Shown: positions 50,438 to 59,768, counted from the first letter of the stretch. The stretch is DNA of 64,000 nucleotides from Bacteroidota bacterium (GCA_023422565.1 JAFAGR010000083.1:1-64000); one strand, 5' to 3'. The notes: generated by a model from the letters alone, not told the origin. A program made the numbers and translations.

Positions 50438-51259
50438 AGAGGCAGGTTTTAACGCTACCCGAAATATAAGTTCGTTTCCATTGGAAAGCCCGCCGGAAAC
50501 ACCTCCCGAATTGTTGGTGAATGTGGCGCCGCTTTCATCAGTGAATGTGTCGTTATGCAAACTTCCCTGCATCGAGGCCGAGTGAAAGCCCGAACCAAAC
50601 TCAATTCCTTTTACAGCGGGAATGGAAAACACCGCGTGAGAGATCAATGACTCAACAGAATTAAAAAATGGTTCTCCCAAACCAACCGGCAATCCGGAGC
50701 ACCTGCATTCCACAATGGCGCCGAGGCTGTCATTAAGCCGGATCGCTTCCTGAACTCCATCCTCAGGTTTCATACCGCCGACCTCCTTCACCTCCGCAAT
50801 TATACTAACGGATGGGTGTAAACGAGAAAGTTGCTTCCTGGCCACTACGCCGGCGGCCACAAGAGGCGCTGTTAATCGACCGCTGAAATGTCCTCCACCA
50901 CGAAAATCTTCAAATCCGCCGAATTTTTTTGAAGCGACAAAATCTGCATGGCCAGGCCGAGGTACATCGCGAAACTTCGTATAATCCTTACTGTTAGTGT
51001 TCTCGTTGCGAAATATTATTCCAAGTGGTGCACCTGTTGTAAAACCATTGAACACACCCGACAACAACTCGGGCTGGTCAGTTTCCCCGCGCGGTGTAGT
51101 GCCGGGAAGAATACCACCACGCCGTCGCTCAAGATCTGCCTGAAAATCTTTCTCATCCAGCATTATTCCCGGCATCACACCGTCAACCACACAACCCACC
51201 GAGGCGCCATGAGATTCACCCCAGATGCTTACCCTGAATATTCGACCAAAACTATTCAT
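50273..51259 (-). CDS. aroC: chorismate synthase
   Basis: The 328-residue product has the opening FGRIFRVSIWGESHGASVG, the FMN-binding RRRGGILPGTTPRGETDQP region (signature parts RRR and R-G-E-x-D), RPGHADF and RGGGHFSGRLTAP. It forms chorismate from EPSP using reduced FMN. It is last in the operon, 4 bp after aroA, and shorter than the usual 350-360 residues because of a compact C-terminus. Confidence 0.96.
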   Translation of the reverse strand: MNSFGRIFRVSIWGESHGASVGCVVDGVMPGIMLDEKDFQADLERRRGGILPGTTPRGETDQPELLSGVFNGFTTGAPLGIIFRNENTNSKDYTKFRDVPRPGHADFVASKKFGGFEDFRGGGHFSGRLTAPLVAAGVVARKQLSRLHPSVSIIAEVKEVGGMKPEDGVQEAIRLNDSLGAIVECRCSGLPVGLGEPFFNSVESLISHAVFSIPAVKGIEFGSGFHSASMQGSLHNDTFTDESGATFTNNSGGVSGGLSNGNELIFRVALKPASSTPQPQRTHNFATGEEEVLEVKGRHDLVIGLRVPPVLEAVAAIVLADLAMINWG

Positions 51260-51263
51260 ACAG

Positions 51264-52532
51264 TTAAGTTAAGTAAACGTGCGCACCCACACTTTCCAAA
51301 TCATTAAAAAATGAGGGATAGGATTTTGCTACAGCATCCGCATTTCGAATTGTTATTTCAGCCTGAGATGCCAATGCGGCTACCGCCGCAGCCATTACAA
51401 TCCGGTGATCATTGTGCCCGTCTACCATTGCATTGCGAAGCGATTTACCACCTCTCACTTTCATCACCTCGCCTTCAATCCAAATATCGGCACCCATTGC
51501 TGTAAAAACCTGAACCAGGGCTTTTGCGCGATCGCTTTCTTTGAGCCTTAACCGACCAACGCCTTTGATTTCACTTGTGCCTTCGCAAAAAATTGCCAGG
51601 GAAGCAAGCGGAGGAAATAGATCAGGCGTATCGTTCGCATCATAGGAAAATGCGGTAAGCCTGTTTCTGTTATCAAGTCTAATTTCTGACTTCCCGACGA
51701 CAACGTTACAGCCTGCAGCTTTAATTACGTCTATGATGGCCCGGTCTCCCTGCTTTGATTTTGCATCGAGTCCTGTAACTGTAATTTGTCCGGCAATTGC
51801 ACCTGCTACAATCAGGAATGCGGCATTGCTCCAATCGCCTGGTATCCGAATCTCAAGAGGATCGGCTATCTCCAGTCTCTCTCCGATCACAAACTCACCT
51901 TCCGACGTCCGGGTTATCCTGTAGCCAAATTCATACAGCATCTCCACTGTAATATCAAGATAAGGCTTACTAACGGCACCGGATACACGAATCACAGTTC
52001 CCGGTTCTGCAACATGGCAATAGGCCGTCAATAAACCCGAAATGAACTGCGAACTTTGCGTGCCGTCAACTTTTATATCCCTTGGTTGAAGCGGGCCTTT
52101 CAGTGTAACAGGAAGAAAACCATCCGCAGACCGGTATTCAACATTCAAAATCGGGAAGACATTATCAAAAAAACGAACAGGGCGCCGAAGGAGGCTCCCC
52201 TCACCATTAAAAGTAACCGTACCGCCGGAGGTGGCGACTACAGGAATCAACATGCGCACAGCGAGGCCGCTTTCCCCGCAATTAAGTTGGCCGGAAAAAT
52301 TGAAAGAAGGGTGCCCTGTTATTCGAATACCCCCGTCGAAGGATTCAACTTTTGCTCCAAGTATCTCCGCTATCCTCAAAACCGCGCGGTCATCATTTGA
52401 AAAAGACGGGTTTCTAATTATCGTCACCCCTTTCCGCAAAAGCGCAAGAATGACCGCCCTTTGCATATAACTCTTGCTGGCGGGAGCGGATAAAATTCCT
52501 TGTATCGATGAATGTTTAACTGTGGCAAGCAT
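51264..52532 (-). CDS. aroA: 3-phosphoshikimate 1-carboxyvinyltransferase (EPSP synthase)
   Basis: The 422-residue product has the phosphate-binding APASKSYMQRAVILA, LNCGESGLAVRML, and the C-terminal LKESDRAKALVQVF and DHRIVMAAAVAAL motifs. It transfers enolpyruvyl from PEP to shikimate-3-phosphate. The family motif near the glyphosate-contact Gly (usually NAGTAMR) is here NCGESGLAVR, typical of Bacteroidota/class II-like sequences. Its ATG overlaps the aroB stop by one base (TAATG). Confidence 0.95.
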   Translation of the reverse strand: MLATVKHSSIQGILSAPASKSYMQRAVILALLRKGVTIIRNPSFSNDDRAVLRIAEILGAKVESFDGGIRITGHPSFNFSGQLNCGESGLAVRMLIPVVATSGGTVTFNGEGSLLRRPVRFFDNVFPILNVEYRSADGFLPVTLKGPLQPRDIKVDGTQSSQFISGLLTAYCHVAEPGTVIRVSGAVSKPYLDITVEMLYEFGYRITRTSEGEFVIGERLEIADPLEIRIPGDWSNAAFLIVAGAIAGQITVTGLDAKSKQGDRAIIDVIKAAGCNVVVGKSEIRLDNRNRLTAFSYDANDTPDLFPPLASLAIFCEGTSEIKGVGRLRLKESDRAKALVQVFTAMGADIWIEGEVMKVRGGKSLRNAMVDGHNDHRIVMAAAVAALASQAEITIRNADAVAKSYPSFFNDLESVGAHVYLT

Positions 52533-53593
52533 TATAAAATCTTCATGAGATTTTCATGTAAAAAATCTACTGAGGTTTCTTTAGCAAAGGCATGACCTAT
52601 TTTATCGATGTACACATAATTTATATGGTTCCCGTTTCTCTTCTTATCCTTCTTCATCACTTCAAATACTTTACTAACATCAGTTTCAACATCCACTGGC
52701 AGCCCATATGCAGCGAGTAATTTCACCACGCGTGCCGCATCGGCAAAATGAAGTCCCGCAACTTTCTCTGAAAGTGCACAGGCGCTTACCATACCGATGC
52801 TCACTGCATGGCCATGTGGAATGTCCATTAATTTTTCAATTGCATGCCCGATGGTATGGCCAAAATTCAGTAAGTGACGGTCAGCCTTGTCAAATTCATC
52901 CCGCACAACTATATCCATCTTGATGCCCACATTTCTTTCCACCAGGTCGGCTATCAAAGATTTGTCGCTAATCATCTTGTGCAGATCAAGTGATTCAAGA
53001 AAGCAAAACATTCCTTCATCTGCAATGCAGGCATGCTTTATCATTTCCGCCATTCCGTTCTTCCATTCTTCCGGGGGCAGTGTATCTAAAAAATTCAGAT
53101 CATACCAAATTTTTGTTGGCTGATAAACTGTGCCCACCATGTTTTTGTACGTTCCAAGATCAACCCCGTTCTTTCCGCCTAGCGCGGCATCTATCATGGC
53201 AAGCAAACTGGTAGGAATCAGAACAAGCCCGATACCTCTTTTATAAATGCTCGCTGCAAACCCTGCGAGGTCGGTGATCACGCCGCCGCCTACTCCTACC
53301 AATGTATCCTGCTTGTTTATCTCCCAATTCACAAGCTTGCTTAAAACTTCGTCTATGGTTCGTTGTTGTTTATGTTCTTCCCCGGAATCAATTACAATTG
53401 TTCGGTACCCTTCAAACTTCTCAGGATGGAATGAGAAAATATTCCTGTCGGTAAAAAAAACTGTTGTTTCAGGCGGATACTGTTTTCGAAGCTCTTCGAA
53501 TGGAGCATAGAATACACACTCCACCGTTTTACCGGTCAAGGAGTATGGAACCGTTTTCGTTTGACGGGAATCTGTATCTGTATTACTGATCAT
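52532..53593 (-). CDS. aroB: 3-dehydroquinate synthase
   Basis: The 353-residue product has the NAD-binding GGGVITDLAGFAAS, the LGGKNGVDLGTYKNMVG loop and the zinc-site His residues in LNFGHTIGHAIEKL and PHGHAVSIGM. It cyclises DAHP to 3-dehydroquinate. It overlaps the upstream DAHP synthase gene by 11 bp and the aroA gene by one base, so the genes are probably translationally coupled. The frame begins with about 20 residues that vary between homologues. Confidence 0.95.
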   Translation of the reverse strand: MISNTDTDSRQTKTVPYSLTGKTVECVFYAPFEELRKQYPPETTVFFTDRNIFSFHPEKFEGYRTIVIDSGEEHKQQRTIDEVLSKLVNWEINKQDTLVGVGGGVITDLAGFAASIYKRGIGLVLIPTSLLAMIDAALGGKNGVDLGTYKNMVGTVYQPTKIWYDLNFLDTLPPEEWKNGMAEMIKHACIADEGMFCFLESLDLHKMISDKSLIADLVERNVGIKMDIVVRDEFDKADRHLLNFGHTIGHAIEKLMDIPHGHAVSIGMVSACALSEKVAGLHFADAARVVKLLAAYGLPVDVETDVSKVFEVMKKDKKRNGNHINYVYIDKIGHAFAKETSVDFLHENLMKIL

Positions 53594-54641
53594 TCATCAC
53601 GCGGGTTTGGTGAGCAATGCTTTCAAGGTGGATGGCATCAAAATAACTGCGGATAAATTCTTCACTCAGGCCAAGAGCAGGGCCGCGGCTCAAGGCCATT
53701 TCTAAAATCTCATTCCACCGCGCAGCCTGGAATATGGTGATATTATTTTCTTTTTTGAAAAGCCCGATCTCATCCGCCACTTTCATACGTTGGCCAAGCA
53801 GAGCCATTAACTCCTCGTCAACATGATTGATTTGTTCGCGTAACTTGGATAATCGGCCAAACTCTTCCGCCACGCCCTCACAACTTCTCCAAATGAGCAA
53901 GTTGAGTAACTCAGACAACCTTTCCGGAGTAATTTGCTGCCGGGAGTCGCTCCATGCATTGTCGGGATCAACATGGGCTTCAATCATTAGCCCGTCGAAA
54001 TCAAGATCGATACTGGTTTGTGCAATTCTTTGAAGAAGTTCTCGTGAGCCTGTAATGTGTGAGGGATCGCAGAGCATCATCATGCCGGGATACCTCCGTT
54101 TCATCTCCAATGGTATATGCCACATCGGGGGATTCCGGAATTCGCTGCTGCTGTAGCTTGAAAAACCACGGTGGATCATTCCAACAGTAAGACCGGCATG
54201 TGTAAAGCGCTCAATGGCTCCGCTCCATAACTCTATGTCCGGATTTACCGGATTCTTTGTTAATACCGGAACCGATGCGCCCTTAAGCGAATTGGCCAGT
54301 TCCTGCACCAAAAAGGGGTTTACCGTGGTACGCGCCCCGATCCACAAAACATCCACTTCGTTGGCCATCGCTTCTTCCACATGCTTTGTACTTGCCACCT
54401 CCACCATTACCGGAAGGCCTGTTTCTTTTTTTGCTTCGTGAAGCCAGGGAAGGGCTATAGATCCTGCTCCCTCAAACATGCCGGGCCGGGTTCGCGGTTT
54501 CCAAATGCCGGCGCGCAACATGTGAACCTTTCCGGTTGCAGCAAGCGACCTTGCCGTGGCCATCAATTGGTCTTTCGTTTCCGCACTGCACGGCCCACTG
54601 ATAATCAACGGCCTCTTGCTCCAAACTGCAGCTATATCCAT
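53583..54641 (-). CDS. bifunctional 3-deoxy-7-phosphoheptulonate synthase / chorismate mutase
   Basis: The 352-residue product has a DAHP synthase domain of the KdsA-like (AroF I-beta) type (1 to about 255: ISGPCSAETKDQLMATA, RAGIWKPRTRPGMFEG, LTKNPVNPDIELWSGAIE, LCDPSHITGS) and a C-terminal AroQ chorismate mutase domain (about 260-345: LREQINHVDEELMALLGQR, KVADEIGLFKKENN). It thus makes DAHP and also converts chorismate to prephenate; such fusions place mutase-domain control on the synthase. It heads the aro operon, in which aroD/aroQ, aroE and aroK are missing. Confidence 0.93.
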   Translation of the reverse strand: MDIAAVWSKRPLIISGPCSAETKDQLMATARSLAATGKVHMLRAGIWKPRTRPGMFEGAGSIALPWLHEAKKETGLPVMVEVASTKHVEEAMANEVDVLWIGARTTVNPFLVQELANSLKGASVPVLTKNPVNPDIELWSGAIERFTHAGLTVGMIHRGFSSYSSSEFRNPPMWHIPLEMKRRYPGMMMLCDPSHITGSRELLQRIAQTSIDLDFDGLMIEAHVDPDNAWSDSRQQITPERLSELLNLLIWRSCEGVAEEFGRLSKLREQINHVDEELMALLGQRMKVADEIGLFKKENNITIFQAARWNEILEMALSRGPALGLSEEFIRSYFDAIHLESIAHQTRVMNDQ

Positions 54642-54682
54642 ACTTTCAAATAATCGCCAAATTTAGCATTAAACACAGGCAC

Positions 54683-54709
54683 AAAAAAACCGTCTCCTTG
54701 CGGAAACGG
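54683..54709 (-). terminator. intrinsic terminator of the small lipoprotein gene
   Basis: CCGTCTCC pairs with GGAAACGG with one mismatch around a TTGC loop (54690-54709). On the minus strand it is followed by seven T (complement of 54683-54689). It separates the lipoprotein gene from the aro operon. Confidence 0.75.
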
Positions 54710-54751
54710 CTTTATAGTAACTCAGGATAATATTAAATTATCGGAATATAC

Positions 54752-54943
54752 TTACGGCTTAACGGTAGTATCAACCGGAGTAACTACAACAGTAGTATCA
54801 ACCGGGGCAACCACAGTAGCAGTGTCTGGAGTAACGGTAACATCAGCTGGAGTTTCAACTACAGTTGTTTCTTCAGTCTTTTCAGCATCGTTGCAAGCAA
54901 CGAAAGAAGCGGCGATAAGAGCAATTGCTAAGAACTTTTTCAT
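54752..54943 (-). CDS. small Thr/Val-rich lipoprotein
   Basis: The 63-residue product has a lipoprotein signal (lipobox SFVAC, Cys17) followed by 46 residues of low complexity with repeats of the type VTPDT, APVDTT and VTPVDTT. It would be an acylated, flexible peptide in the outer or inner membrane. No function is known. It is divergent from the ECF sigma gene at 55078 with 134 bp between starts, a position in which a sigma-dependent target could lie. A terminator follows. Confidence 0.72.
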   Translation of the reverse strand: MKKFLAIALIAASFVACNDAEKTEETTVVETPADVTVTPDTATVVAPVDTTVVVTPVDTTVKP

Positions 54944-55077
54944 TTTCTTTGTTTTAATTTAAATTATAATTTGGGTTTAATACCCCAATTCAAAAAAGGT
55001 AACCCGCCATTGAGAAATTTTTTTTTAATATTTTTTTTGGGTTACCAAATCAACTAATCAGTATTAACCTAAGCTAA

Positions 55078-55641
55078 GTGGATAATCTCTCCAAGGAAAA
55101 AGTGTTGCTGGAAGCGCTGGCAAGGAAGGAAAAGGACGCTATTGAAACTATTTACCGTGATCATTACCATATGATCCAGTCTATGGTGGTCAATAACAGC
55201 GGAAGTTCTGACGATGCGGCAGACATTTTTCAGGAAACGATGATTGTTTTATTCGAAAAAGCCAAAGTGGAGGGGTTTGAACTGAGCTGCCAGCTGAAAA
55301 CCTTCATTTATTCGATCAGCCGGAGGATATGGTTGAAAAAATTGCAGGCCTCAAGCCGGATCGTCACTTCAGACCATTCAACGGAAGAGGTGGTGGCGGT
55401 GGAAGAAGACCTTGAAGTGCATGAAAAAAGGCAGGCAGAGTTCCAGATGATGGAAATGGCAATGGGAAAGATCGGGGAACCTTGCAAAAGTCTTTTGGAA
55501 GCTTATTATTTACAGAAGAAACCGATGCAACAGATAGCAGCGGAATTTGGTTATACAAATGCTGACAATGCCAAAACCCAGAAATACAAATGCCTGGTGC
55601 GGCTAAAGAAACTTTTCTTTCAGCAATATAAAAGTTTGTAA
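55078..55641 (+). CDS. ECF-family RNA polymerase sigma factor
   Basis: The 187-residue product (GTG start) has region 2 (IYRDHYHMIQSMVVNNSGSS, then DDAADIFQETMIVLFEKAKV) and region 4 (CKSLLEAYYLQKKPMQQIAAE, FGYTNADNAKTQKYKCLVRL). It is an ECF sigma factor of the Bacteroidota type. Its stop is one base from the ATG of the membrane serine protease gene, which suggests coupled translation and a shared signalling role. Confidence 0.9.
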   Translation: MDNLSKEKVLLEALARKEKDAIETIYRDHYHMIQSMVVNNSGSSDDAADIFQETMIVLFEKAKVEGFELSCQLKTFIYSISRRIWLKKLQASSRIVTSDHSTEEVVAVEEDLEVHEKRQAEFQMMEMAMGKIGEPCKSLLEAYYLQKKPMQQIAAEFGYTNADNAKTQKYKCLVRLKKLFFQQYKSL

Positions 55642-55642
55642 G

Positions 55643-56755
55643 ATGGAAGATTCTTTATTGATGGATGCGGTGGAAAGGTTTGTTCGGGGAGAAATGTCTA
55701 AAGAGGAGGAAATATATTTCCGCGACTTAAGAAAAAACAACCCGGAACTCGATCAGGCAGTGGTGGAACAAATGTTTTTCCTCCACGAACTTGATAAATT
55801 CACGGATACGCGTGAGTTCAGGCACCATCTTCTCGAAACGGAAAATAAACTCATACAGGAAGGTTTAATAAAGCGCGCTCCTTTTGCCGGAAAGGGTAAA
55901 GTAATTCAATTATGGAACCGTTATAAGCGTACCGTTGCCGTGGCGGCATCAATTGCGGGTGTTGTATCGCTGTTTATCGCCAGCCTTATTTCTGCATTGA
56001 ATACCACTCCCATTGCCAACATCAAACCATTGGTCGACAAAATACATCAGCAGGAAAATAAGACCAGGCAAATAGAAAATAAGGTTAACCAGCTTGCCGC
56101 CGGCCAATCGGTAGCGCCGGTGCCGAAAGTGGATGCAAAGTTTCGTGCCACGGGCTTTATGATTGATGCGGCTAATAATTACCTGGTAACAAATGCCCAC
56201 GTAGTTCGTGAAGCGAAGAATCAACTTGTAGTAGAAAATATTGACGGGAATCAATTTTTCGCAAAAGCAGTGTATGTAAATGCGGCAAATGATCTTGCCA
56301 TTCTTCAGATCGAAGACAGCACTTTTAAAAAATTAAATGCTTACCCTTACTCAATAAAGCGGGGCCAGGCCGAACTTGGCGAACAGGTTTATATGCTGGG
56401 TTTCCCTAAGCAGGAAATTGTATATGGCGAAGGATATGTTAGTGCTAAAAACGGCTATCAAATGGATACCATTTATTGCCAGCTAAACACGGCAGCCAAC
56501 GAGGGTTCCAGTGGAAGCCCTGTACTTAACAAAAACGGAGAACTTATCGGAATTATCAGCAGCCGCGAAACAAATGCGGACGGGGTTGTGTTTGCCATTA
56601 AATCGGCAAATATCTTCCGCGCACTTGATGAGGTGAGAAAAAATAACGAGCACGATAAGATCAAGATCACCAGCAACCCGTCTTTAAAAGGGATGGACCG
56701 CGTAGCGCAGATAAAAAAAGTGGACGACTACGTTTTTATGGTGAAGGGGAACTGA
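55643..56755 (+). CDS. membrane-anchored trypsin-like serine protease with an anti-sigma-like cytosolic N-terminus
   Basis: The 370-residue product begins with about 95 cytosolic residues (DAVERFVRGEMSKEEEIYF), a membrane helix at 97-119 (TVAVAASIAGVVSLFIASLI), a coiled-coil-like linker with repeated QxxNK (125-155), and a trypsin-fold protease domain with His186 (TNAHVV), Asp217 (ANDLAIL) and Ser290 (EGSSGSPV). It lacks a PDZ domain, unlike HtrA. The N-terminus resembles anti-sigma factor cytoplasmic domains (short charged helices, no zinc motif). The sigma gene lies 1 bp upstream. The protease domain would face the periplasm. Its substrate is not known. Confidence 0.87.
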   Translation: MEDSLLMDAVERFVRGEMSKEEEIYFRDLRKNNPELDQAVVEQMFFLHELDKFTDTREFRHHLLETENKLIQEGLIKRAPFAGKGKVIQLWNRYKRTVAVAASIAGVVSLFIASLISALNTTPIANIKPLVDKIHQQENKTRQIENKVNQLAAGQSVAPVPKVDAKFRATGFMIDAANNYLVTNAHVVREAKNQLVVENIDGNQFFAKAVYVNAANDLAILQIEDSTFKKLNAYPYSIKRGQAELGEQVYMLGFPKQEIVYGEGYVSAKNGYQMDTIYCQLNTAANEGSSGSPVLNKNGELIGIISSRETNADGVVFAIKSANIFRALDEVRKNNEHDKIKITSNPSLKGMDRVAQIKKVDDYVFMVKGN

Positions 56756-56765
56756 TCCCGCTCTT

Positions 56766-57800
56766 CTATGCGAGGTGCTTTTTAACTTCAGGCACCACCT
56801 TTGATCCGAACAATTCGATGGATTTCATGGTAAGCTCATGAGGCACAGTTCCCACACTTGCCTGGGCAAGAAAACGTGTGAACCCGAATAATTCATGTTC
56901 ATGCAAAATCTTCTCCACCACCTGTTGCACGCTGCCCACCATTAAGGCTCCCCCGGGTGAGCGCGCCAAATCAAAATGCTGACGGCTCAAAGGAGGCCAG
57001 CCGCGGCTCTTCCCTACCCGGTTCATCATTGCCGCATAATGCGGATAAAAATCATCTGCAGCACGGCTGCCGTCAGTGCCGGCAAAAAAATGATTATTTA
57101 TAGCGAAGCGGATTTCGGAAGCATCCCTCCCCGCCTTTATCCAGGTTTCTTTGTAAAGATTGATGAAAGGAACGAAGTGAGAAGGTTGTCCGCCAATAAT
57201 AGCAAGTATTAACGGAAGCCCGAGTTTCGCTGCACGCACCGCTGAAGCAGGCGTTCCTCCCGCGGCTATCCATACCGGAATTTTAGGTTGTAACGGTCGC
57301 GGGTAAACGCCCAGGCCTTCTATTGAAGCACGGTGTTCTCCGGACCAGGTCACCACTTCCTTTTCATTAACAGCAAGAAGAAGTTCCAGCTTCTCTGTGA
57401 AAAGCGACTCGTAATCATCAAGGCTGTAACCGAACAAGGGAAAGGACTCGATGAAAGAACCCCGCCCGGCCATTATTTCGGCCCTTCCGCCCGACAAAAG
57501 ATCGATCGTTGAAAAATCCTGGAAAACCCGAACGGGATCGTCAGAGCTTAAAACCGTTACCGCGCTGGTTAACTTAACTTTCTTAGTGATCACCGCCGCA
57601 GCGCCCAATACTACTGCAGGAGAAGACACTGCATAATCTGCCCGATGATGTTCACCGATGCCAAAAACATCCAATTCAAGCTGATCTGCCAGCCTGATCT
57701 CCTCAAGCAGATCCTGCATTCGCTGGTGCGCGTTTAATCCCCGCTGCCCCGGAGCGTCCGGTGCCATATCGGCAAAAGTCATCAGGCCAAACTCAATCAT
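56766..57800 (-). CDS. LLM-class flavin-dependent oxidoreductase
   Basis: The 344-residue product has the luciferase-like monooxygenase layout: MIEFGLMTFADMAPD, FGIGEHHRADYAVSSPAVVL (His-rich cofactor region), LLSGGRAEIMAGRGSFIES and PVWIAAGGTPASAVRAAKL. Such enzymes use FMNH2 or F420; the short LLM group in Bacteroidota is FMN-linked. The substrate is unknown. It converges on the protease gene with 10 bp between stops, so the pair shares no terminator. Confidence 0.9.
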   Translation of the reverse strand: MIEFGLMTFADMAPDAPGQRGLNAHQRMQDLLEEIRLADQLELDVFGIGEHHRADYAVSSPAVVLGAAAVITKKVKLTSAVTVLSSDDPVRVFQDFSTIDLLSGGRAEIMAGRGSFIESFPLFGYSLDDYESLFTEKLELLLAVNEKEVVTWSGEHRASIEGLGVYPRPLQPKIPVWIAAGGTPASAVRAAKLGLPLILAIIGGQPSHFVPFINLYKETWIKAGRDASEIRFAINNHFFAGTDGSRAADDFYPHYAAMMNRVGKSRGWPPLSRQHFDLARSPGGALMVGSVQQVVEKILHEHELFGFTRFLAQASVGTVPHELTMKSIELFGSKVVPEVKKHLA

Positions 57801-57851
57801 GTTATTGTGATTAGACCATGAAGCTACATCAATTTCTACGACGCATAAAAC

Positions 57852-58751
57852 CTAACTCCACAACTTTTCCGGATAAGCTTTCGAACTTATAAGTCCATCT
57901 AAACTTGCTTTAACTGAGGGTGCGTCTTCTTTATAGGTAACCCCAAACCAGTTTGCTGAAGTGGGTATCACTAAAACCTTTCCACCCGCTTCCTTTATAA
58001 AATGATCTGCCACGATCGGAATGAAAAACTCCGATTTGGGATTCGTACGGTTTGCCTCAAGAAACTCTGCGAAAAGTTTACGCATCAGCGGAAAGATAGA
58101 TGGATGGAAACACCAAAAGTTCATAGATACTTTTGAATTTCCGGATACTTCCGCCTTTCCTTCACCATCCTCATAATAAACTTTTTCACCCTCAGGATAG
58201 ATCTTTGTTCTCTCCGTTATTGAAACTAACTCCTGATTGCTATTTACTTCGCATACACCCCTGCTCACCGTACCGTGATCGCTCAACGTTTTATCAAGCT
58301 GATAACCAATTATAGCGGCAGTTTTTTCATTGCATTGCGTACGGAGAAATTTATCAGCCTGAACAAATGCATCCGCCCCGTAAAAATCATCGGCGTTAAT
58401 TACAGCAAAAGGCTCATGGAGCGCATCCTGTGCGCATAGTACTGCATGAGCGGTTCCCCATGGCTTGGTGCGGCCTTCAGGTATTAAATTATCATGAACA
58501 AAACTTTCCAGCTCCTGGTAAACATATTCCACTCCAATTTTCCCATCAAGCTTTTCATTAAACGTTTTTTGGAACTGATTGGCAAAATCTTTTCTTATAA
58601 TAAAGACAACTTTTCCAAACCCTGCACGTATCGCATCATAAATGGAATAATCCATTATCGTTTCGCCACCGGGGCCAAAGCCTTCTGTCTGCTTCATACT
58701 TCCATACCTGCTTGCCATACCTGCCGCGAGTATTACCAATGTTGGTTTCAT
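57852..58751 (-). CDS. sugar-nucleotidyltransferase-like protein
   Basis: The product is 299 residues from MKPTLVILAAGMASRYGSM; the frame extends 66 codons upstream without protein-like content. The NTP-binding motif LAAGMASRYGS, the INADDFYG metal site and a C-terminal domain with TKIYPEGEKVYYEDGEG are typical of a Bacteroidota nucleotidyltransferase. It probably activates a sugar phosphate to NDP-sugar, but the substrate is unclear and it lacks the hexapeptide repeats of GlmU. It is divergent from the PLP enzyme gene at 58816 with 64 bp between starts. Confidence 0.8.
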   Translation of the reverse strand: MKPTLVILAAGMASRYGSMKQTEGFGPGGETIMDYSIYDAIRAGFGKVVFIIRKDFANQFQKTFNEKLDGKIGVEYVYQELESFVHDNLIPEGRTKPWGTAHAVLCAQDALHEPFAVINADDFYGADAFVQADKFLRTQCNEKTAAIIGYQLDKTLSDHGTVSRGVCEVNSNQELVSITERTKIYPEGEKVYYEDGEGKAEVSGNSKVSMNFWCFHPSIFPLMRKLFAEFLEANRTNPKSEFFIPIVADHFIKEAGGKVLVIPTSANWFGVTYKEDAPSVKASLDGLISSKAYPEKLWS

Positions 58752-58815
58752 ATCCTTTATATTTATGAAAAGAAATTTAAAAATTTGCGACTGCAAAAAT
58801 AAGGAAGTCGAACCA

Positions 58816-59673
58816 ATGATGTTTTTCGGACAAGGAGGCGTGGAATGTGAAAAAATTGAAGATGATGTTGTATTTGAAGCAGGCGTTGAACTATTTATAG
58901 CCAGGTTCGACGAGGTGCACCCTGTGGTTTCGGGAAACAAGATGTACAAACTCCACTATTTTCTGCAACAGGCAATTGAAGAGAACAAACCGATTGTAAC
59001 TTTTGGAGGGCCGTATTCGAATCACCTTGCAGCCACCGCCCAGGCTTGCAAAATATTGAAAATTACATGCACAGGAATAGTGAATGGTGAGCATCATTCC
59101 ATTACGCATACCTTAAAACAATGTGAAGAGGAAGGGATGGAACTTAAATATGTTTCTCCGGGCACATACAGAAGATTAAAATCGGGGATTGAACACGAAC
59201 TCTACCCCGGGGCTCTCGTGATTCCCGAAGGCGGCTATCATCCACTGGGCGCAAAGGGCGCCTCGCTGATGAGCGATGAAATTTCATCACTAACGGTAAC
59301 GCATACCTGTGTTTCTGTAGGAACTGCAACAACGCTCGCCGGATTTCTCGCAAAGGAAGGCACAGAAATAATTGCCATCCCGGCCATAAAGAATATGACA
59401 GATATTCCCGAACGTCTTAAATATCTTGAAATAAACTATCAACCTGCAAGGTTGAAAATATGGGATGAGTACCATTTTGGAGGATTTGCAAAGCTTACCC
59501 CGGAACTGGAAGAATTTATGAAAAATTTCAAACTAAAATATGAGATTGAACTTGACAGGGTGTACACTGCAAAAATGATTTTCGGAGTACTTGATAAGAT
59601 CAGTAAAAAATATTTCCCCCGCGGAAGCAGGATAGTATGTGTACATAGCGGCGGGCTTCAGGGAAATAAGTAA
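58816..59673 (+). CDS. PLP-dependent ACC deaminase / D-cysteine desulfhydrase-like enzyme
   Basis: The product is 285 residues from ATG 58816 (frame open from 58765, adding 17 residues). It has the cofactor-lysine region VSGNKMYKLHYF, the GGPYSNHLAATAQAC phosphate-binding segment and SVGTATTLAGFLAKEGT. The fold type II family includes D-cysteine desulfhydrase and 1-aminocyclopropane-1-carboxylate deaminase; which reaction applies cannot be told. The divergent neighbour is a nucleotidyltransferase. Confidence 0.83.
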   Translation: MMFFGQGGVECEKIEDDVVFEAGVELFIARFDEVHPVVSGNKMYKLHYFLQQAIEENKPIVTFGGPYSNHLAATAQACKILKITCTGIVNGEHHSITHTLKQCEEEGMELKYVSPGTYRRLKSGIEHELYPGALVIPEGGYHPLGAKGASLMSDEISSLTVTHTCVSVGTATTLAGFLAKEGTEIIAIPAIKNMTDIPERLKYLEINYQPARLKIWDEYHFGGFAKLTPELEEFMKNFKLKYEIELDRVYTAKMIFGVLDKISKKYFPRGSRIVCVHSGGLQGNK

Positions 59674-59722
59674 AAAATAGAATAAATAATTCTGGAATGA
59701 TGTTGGAACGAAGAATACCATG

Positions 59723-59764
59723 AACCAAAAATGAAACCGGAAACCAGGAACTACGAACCGGTAT
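59723..59764 (+). repeat. heptamer word array before the secreted protein gene at 59792
   Basis: Six 7-base words are in phase: AACCAAA, AATGAAA, CCGGAAA, CCAGGAA, CTACGAA, CCGGTAT. It lies just upstream of the -7 element at 59769. Confidence 0.55.
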
Positions 59765-59768
59765 TCAG

